From CAYQLT01 sp964418425 (GTDB lineage: Bacteria > Bacillota > Limnochordia > Limnochordales > Geochordaceae), in NCBI GenBank assembly GCA_964418425.1, contig CAYQLT010000050.1:1-18872 (forward strand): a stretch of DNA of 18,872 bases, written 5' to 3'. Shown here piece by piece: positions 16,060 through 18,872 of this stretch (position 1 is its first letter; every line of letters begins with the position of its first letter). The position numbers were made by a program, and so were the translations under genes. A model generated the notes under the pieces. The model searched no databases. It was not told where the DNA came from and was given only the letters and a program-made list of their open reading frames with translations.

Positions 16060-16212
16060 GGGCGGCCCCGGCCTGCGCACCACGCCGCCGCGCAGGCCGG
16101 TTCGCCCGGGGCCGGCTCGCTCCTGCCGGGTTGGCCGGCCACCTCCGCGCGACAGGTCGATGGCGCGACCGGGTCGCCGAAGCCGCGAGGTCGCCTACGC
16201 CGCCGGCTGCGT

Positions 16213-16258
16213 CGAAGGCAGTGGCTCCGCCGGCGGCCCCAGGGCACCACTGCCTTCG
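16213..16258. promoter_or_regulatory. 12-bp perfect inverted repeat in the divergent intergenic region
   Basis: CGAAGGCAGTGG and CCACTGCCTTCG are exact reverse complements separated by 22 bases. The hairpin ends 31 bases before a 29-codon ORF that leads into the aldo/keto reductase gene. It may be a 5'-leader control hairpin, an operator for a dimeric repressor, or a terminator. Nothing in the sequence separates these. Confidence 0.5.
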
Positions 16259-16274
16259 CACCGAAGTTCCACCC

Positions 16275-16281
16275 GAGGGGG
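16275..16281 (+). promoter_or_regulatory. Ribosome binding site of the small ORF
   Basis: GAGGGGG lies 8 bases before the ATG at 16290, good spacing for translation of the short ORF. Confidence 0.4.
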
Positions 16282-16289
16282 CGATTCCC

Positions 16290-16379
16290 ATGGCGCGGTG
16301 GTGGCGGGCGCTGGCTGCGGCCGGCGCGGGGGTGGGCCTGCGGGTGGGGTGTGGAAGGCGGCGTCCGAGTGGGGAGTGA
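16290..16379 (+). CDS. 29-residue leader-like small protein upstream of the aldo/keto reductase
   Basis: An ORF of 29 codons beginning MARWWRALAAAGAGVGLRVG and ending in a basic tail (GCGRRRPSGE). Its stop lies three bases before the reductase ATG, so ribosomes finishing it could restart on the reductase. It has a well-spaced ribosome site and follows a strong hairpin, which is the layout of a translated leader. The middle is mildly hydrophobic. In a genome this GC-rich short open frames arise easily, so reality is uncertain. Confidence 0.35.
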   Translation: MARWWRALAAAGAGVGLRVGCGRRRPSGE

Positions 16380-16382
16380 GGC

Positions 16383-17318
16383 ATGGCCGTGGAGCTTGGG
16401 CGAAGCGGCATCCGCGTAAGTCCTGTCGGGATCGGAACATGGGCGTGGGGCGACCGGCTGGTCTGGGGGTACGGCCGCTCGTACACCGACGCCGACCTGC
16501 GAGAGGCCTTCCAGGCGGCCGTGGGCGCCGGGCTCACCTTTTTCGACACAGCGGAGATTTACGGGTGGGGTCGGGCCGAACGGCTGCTGGGCGAGTTCAT
16601 GGGAGGCGGCGCAGGGGTGACGGTGGCCACCAAGTATCTGCCGTTTCCCTGGAGGCTTTCCCGCGCAAGCCTGCTGAAGGCGCTACGGGCTAGCCTGCGT
16701 CGCCTGGGGCTGCGGCAGGTGGACCTGTACCAGATTCACTGGCCGTATCCTCCGCTGCCCGTCGAGACATGGGCCGAGGCGCTGGCCGACGCCGTCGAGG
16801 CCGGTCTGACCCGGGCCGTGGGCGTGTCCAACTTCAGCGCTCCCCAGATGCGCAGGGCTTACGAGACTCTGGCGCGCCGGGGCATCCCGCTGGCCTCTAA
16901 CCAGGTGGAGTACAGCCTGCTGCACCGGCGGCCCGAGCGGGACGGGGTGATGGCCGCCTGCCGGGAGCTGGGCGTCACGCTCATCGCATACAGCCCCCTG
17001 GCCATGGGGGTGCTCTCCGGCAAGTACTCCCCCGAGCGTCCTCCGCCAGGGCTTCGGGGGCGGCGGTATTCCCCGACGGTGCTCAAGCGCCTGCAGCCGC
17101 TGCTGGGCCTGCTGCGCGAAATCGGCCAGGCGCACGGCGGCAAGACGCCCTCCCAGGTGGCCCTCAACTGGGTGCTGGCCAAGGGGGCTCTGCCCATCCC
17201 CGGGGCCAAAAGCGCCCGGCAGGTTCGGGAGAACGCGGGGGCGCTGGGCTGGCAGCTGGCGCCGGACGAGGTGGCGGCCTTGGACGCGGCGACGCAAGCC
17301 TCGCCCTTGCCCGGCTGA
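16383..17318 (+). CDS. Aldo/keto reductase
   Basis: NADPH-dependent cytoplasmic oxidoreductase that reduces aldehydes or ketones, 311 residues, full family length. The catalytic tetrad is complete: D55 and Y60 (FFDTAEIYGWG), K84 (TVATKYLP) and H119 (DLYQIHWP). The substrate/cofactor barrel continues with GVSNFS, SNQVEYSLLHR and IAYSPLAMGVLSGKY, and the C-terminal cofactor motif IPGAKSARQVRENAGAL is present. The N-terminal GIGTWAWGDRLVWGYG resembles reductases of the plant/cyanobacterial pyridoxal-reductase-like group, but the substrate cannot be assigned. The ATG follows GGGGAG at normal spacing. It is divergent from the giant envelope gene and has no enzyme neighbours to suggest a pathway. 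Confidence 0.93.
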   Translation: MAVELGRSGIRVSPVGIGTWAWGDRLVWGYGRSYTDADLREAFQAAVGAGLTFFDTAEIYGWGRAERLLGEFMGGGAGVTVATKYLPFPWRLSRASLLKALRASLRRLGLRQVDLYQIHWPYPPLPVETWAEALADAVEAGLTRAVGVSNFSAPQMRRAYETLARRGIPLASNQVEYSLLHRRPERDGVMAACRELGVTLIAYSPLAMGVLSGKYSPERPPPGLRGRRYSPTVLKRLQPLLGLLREIGQAHGGKTPSQVALNWVLAKGALPIPGAKSARQVRENAGALGWQLAPDEVAALDAATQASPLPG

Positions 17319-17509
17319 CCGTGCCCTTGCCAGCGGCCCGGTGTCAGTGCCGGATGACCGCGGCCTCTGGCGCGTGGTCGTTTAGAACGGTGCCCGGCTT
17401 TGAAAAAGAGCAGAGGTGCGTCCGCACACGTATTGGGGCGAAAAATGACGTGCGGAAGCGTTATGCAAGTCCGGGTCGTAAAGGAAAACTGTTAGGCCTC
17501 GTGCCTACG

Positions 17510-17538
17510 TTGGACGGGGTTTGCTGCCCGGTGATAAT
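17510..17538 (+). promoter_or_regulatory. Sigma-A-like promoter within the non-coding stretch
   Basis: TTGGAC and GATAAT (5 of 6 matches) are separated by exactly 17 bases. Transcription would begin near 17545 and run through about 620 bases before the next start codon. Confidence 0.45.
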
Positions 17539-17701
17539 CTGGAGCTAGGAAGCCTGGTAACATTCGGGAGCTTTCATCCCGGCCACGCGGCTTGAGCTGC
17601 GCTCGCGTTCAGACTTGCGACCCTTGGAGTGGCTTCGGGTTGCCAGGGCTCTTGGCGTGGCGACCCGGCCGACGGTGCGAGCGTACTGTAGGACAAAGGG
17701 T

Positions 17702-17736
17702 ACGAGCTAGCCGAAGGACAGCCGGGGCTGGCTCGT
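17702..17736 (+). other. 11-bp RNA hairpin candidate
   Basis: ACGAGCTAGCC pairs with GGCTGGCTCGT over 11 positions with a single G-U wobble and a 13-base loop. It is the strongest stem in the non-coding stretch. The wobble favours a role as RNA rather than a DNA operator. Confidence 0.45.
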
Positions 17737-18154
17737 CGGGGGACGTCGGCCGCTAGAGTTCGGCGCCTTACCGATTCTCGATGCCTAAGGCGAGTCAGGG
17801 CTTTGGCTCCGTGGACGGGGCGTCGACTGCTCAGTTTCTCTTGACCGGGCCCCGGACCGGACGGCGTGGGTCGTCGCCGGATCGGGCGCAGGGGCGCTTA
17901 CGTGCGCGGCTTCCGCGGTCGCAAGAACAGCTGGCTAACCCCGGTTTTGCCGGCGCGCTGCACGGCCCACGCGCGGACTCTGTGGCACCCCCCAGACGAG
18001 ATGCGGCTGCTCCGGCTGCCGAGGGCTTGGATCGGCTTGGGTTGCTCACTGGGCGCGAGGACGTGGGGTCGATGATGTCCGTGCCTCTGTGCAAACGGGT
18101 TCTCTCTGGTTGTCAGGCACCATTTATGCGGGGCCAGGCTAACACCCTAGACAA

Positions 18155-18161
18155 GGGAGGG
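18155..18161 (+). promoter_or_regulatory. Ribosome binding site deciding the start at 18168
   Basis: GGGAGGG lies 6 bases before the GTG at 18168. The in-frame ATG at 18126 has no such signal and would place 14 extra residues before the signal peptide. Confidence 0.65.
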
Positions 18162-18167
18162 CTCCCG

Positions 18168-18872
18168 GTGCGCCTCTTCGTACGCCACTTCCGCCACCGC
18201 GCTTGCGTTTGGGGCATCCAGCTGTCCTTCCTTACCATGTTCCTGGCCGGTGCGTTGGCTGCAGCGGAGGCTGTCGATAGCGCGTCGCTGGGTTTCATCC
18301 ACGGAGAGATGGCGTACCAGGTAACCGTTGCAGCGGCGGGGACCGAGGTCTCCGGCAACATTAGGGAGGACACGACGTGGTACCGGGCGAGCAGTCCGTA
18401 CATCGTGACGGGGGACGTGGTGGTGCACGAAGGGGTGACGCTGACGGTTGAGCCGGGGGTGGAGGTGCGCTTCAAGCGGGCGACGGACTCGACGGGGTTT
18501 TCGAGCCGGGTGGAGCTGGTGGTCTACGGGGCGTTGGTGGCGCAGGGGACGGAGGCGGAGCCGATTGTGTTCACCTCCAACGCGTCGCCGGCGCAGCCGG
18601 GGGACTGGGGGTTCATCCGGATTGAGCGGTCGAGCGGGAGCAGTTCGGTGCTGGAGCACGTGACGATTTCGTATGCGGACTACGGGCTTTACATTCGCCA
18701 GGCGTCTCCCAGGGTGCGTTTTAGCACGGTACGGTACAACCTGCGGGGCATCTGGATGGAAGGCTCATGGGAGTACCCGAGTGACCCGGTGATTGAGGGC
18801 AGCGTGGTGAGTGATAATAGCTATGAGGGGATTTGGGGTTCCAACCTTGTAAGACCCTCGATTCGGGAGACG
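18168..18872 (+). CDS. Exported right-handed beta-helix surface protein, N-terminal 235 residues
   Basis: The frame is open to the right edge and continues beyond it. The start has a basic region (RLFVRHFRHR) and a hydrophobic core (WGIQLSFLTMFLAGALAAAEA), a typical signal peptide. After about residue 65 comes TWYRASSPYIVTGDVVVHEG, then VTLTVEPGVEVRFKR, ELVVYGALVAQGTEAEPIVF and, from about residue 150, repeated short strands such as VLEHVTISYADYGLYIRQ and VRFSTVRYNLRGIWMEG. This is the 'leading strand, then PbH1-type coils' pattern of right-handed parallel beta-helix proteins, which are surface or periplasmic polysaccharide-binding or -cleaving proteins. No catalytic residues can be judged from the fragment. 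A long non-coding leader precedes it. Confidence 0.8.
   Translation, partial: MRLFVRHFRHRACVWGIQLSFLTMFLAGALAAAEAVDSASLGFIHGEMAYQVTVAAAGTEVSGNIREDTTWYRASSPYIVTGDVVVHEGVTLTVEPGVEVRFKRATDSTGFSSRVELVVYGALVAQGTEAEPIVFTSNASPAQPGDWGFIRIERSSGSSSVLEHVTISYADYGLYIRQASPRVRFSTVRYNLRGIWMEGSWEYPSDPVIEGSVVSDNSYEGIWGSNLVRPSIRET

Larger units (their letters stand above)
17319..18167 (+). other. Non-coding stretch of about 850 bases with several hairpins
   Basis: No convincing gene lies here on either strand; the short open frames lack ribosome sites and look like chance. Base composition is visibly less GC-rich than the neighbours. A promoter-like pair lies at 17510-17538. Downstream are a stepped stem (17636-17640 with 17663-17667, and 17642-17645 with 17653-17656), an 11-bp stem with one G-U pair (17702-17712 with 17726-17736), and a 7-bp perfect stem (17764-17770 with 17786-17792). 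It could be a structured RNA, a long 5' leader of the beta-helix gene, or a decayed gene. I do not recognise RNase P RNA, tmRNA, SRP RNA or a known riboswitch core. Confidence 0.45.

Noticed and set aside
17321..17548. 75-codon open frame after the aldo/keto reductase
   Set aside because: No ribosome site, no recognisable motif, and its end overlaps a promoter-like sequence.
17580..17710. Short translation LRPLEWLRVARALGVATR that looks faintly like a DNA-binding helix
   Set aside because: It is under 50 residues between stops, without a start or any extension, and cannot be tied to a family; a decayed gene remains possible.
17831..18094. 87-codon minus-strand open frame in the non-coding stretch
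   Set aside because: No start-site signal; composition is Ser/Arg/Pro-rich like other chance frames here.

Overview
This is a GC-rich bacterial window (about 70% G+C by eye) with strong AGGAGG-type ribosome binding sites. It carries two predicted envelope/outer-membrane proteins, a TatA pore protein, signal-peptide-bearing exported proteins and a solute-binding ABC system, so the cell probably has two membranes. No 16S or other marker gene is present. A high-GC diderm such as a Limnochordia-type Bacillota would fit, but that placement is a guess.

Layout. Positions 1-3277 (minus strand) hold a second-messenger module: a Crp-family regulator (2477-3277), a membrane CHASE2/class III nucleotide cyclase (155-2248) and, overlapping it by 4 bases, the start of a GAF-like protein that runs off the left edge. 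A winged-helix regulator (3491-4018, plus strand) is divergent from the Crp gene. Positions 4203-6887 (minus) are a three-gene NitT/TauT-type ABC importer operon with overlapping genes (ATPase, permease, binding protein). Upstream of it on the same strand is a polytopic membrane HD-GYP protein (6980-8437). Positions 8609-15991 (minus) are envelope genes: a predicted outer-membrane barrel protein, tatA with its own promoter-like sequence, and a giant exported protein of about 1,770 residues with a beta-propeller in its middle. The 5' end of the giant gene is cut by a 100-N assembly gap. From 16290 onward everything is on the plus strand: a 29-codon leader-like ORF, an aldo/keto reductase, about 850 bp without a credible gene but with several hairpins and a promoter-like sequence, and the start of an exported beta-helix protein that leaves the window at the right edge.

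How the parts connect. The Crp protein keeps the cyclic-nucleotide contact residues and the DNA-reading residues of E. coli CRP at exactly conserved spacing. The cyclase has the metal, adenine-selecting Lys/Thr and Asn/Arg residues of a class IIIb adenylate cyclase. A TGTGA-N6-TCGCA palindrome lies just upstream of the cyclase. A second palindrome, TGTGA-N6-TCACT, shares about 20 of 25 bases with the first and lies upstream of the outer-membrane protein gene 7 kb away. The most coherent reading is a cAMP circuit that feeds back on its own cyclase and controls an envelope protein. The HD-GYP protein adds a separate cyclic-di-GMP-type output.

The most unusual items are this putative cAMP regulon, the propeller-containing giant surface protein, a gap that looks like an assembler artefact (exact 55-base duplicate on both sides), and the structured non-coding stretch 17319-18167.
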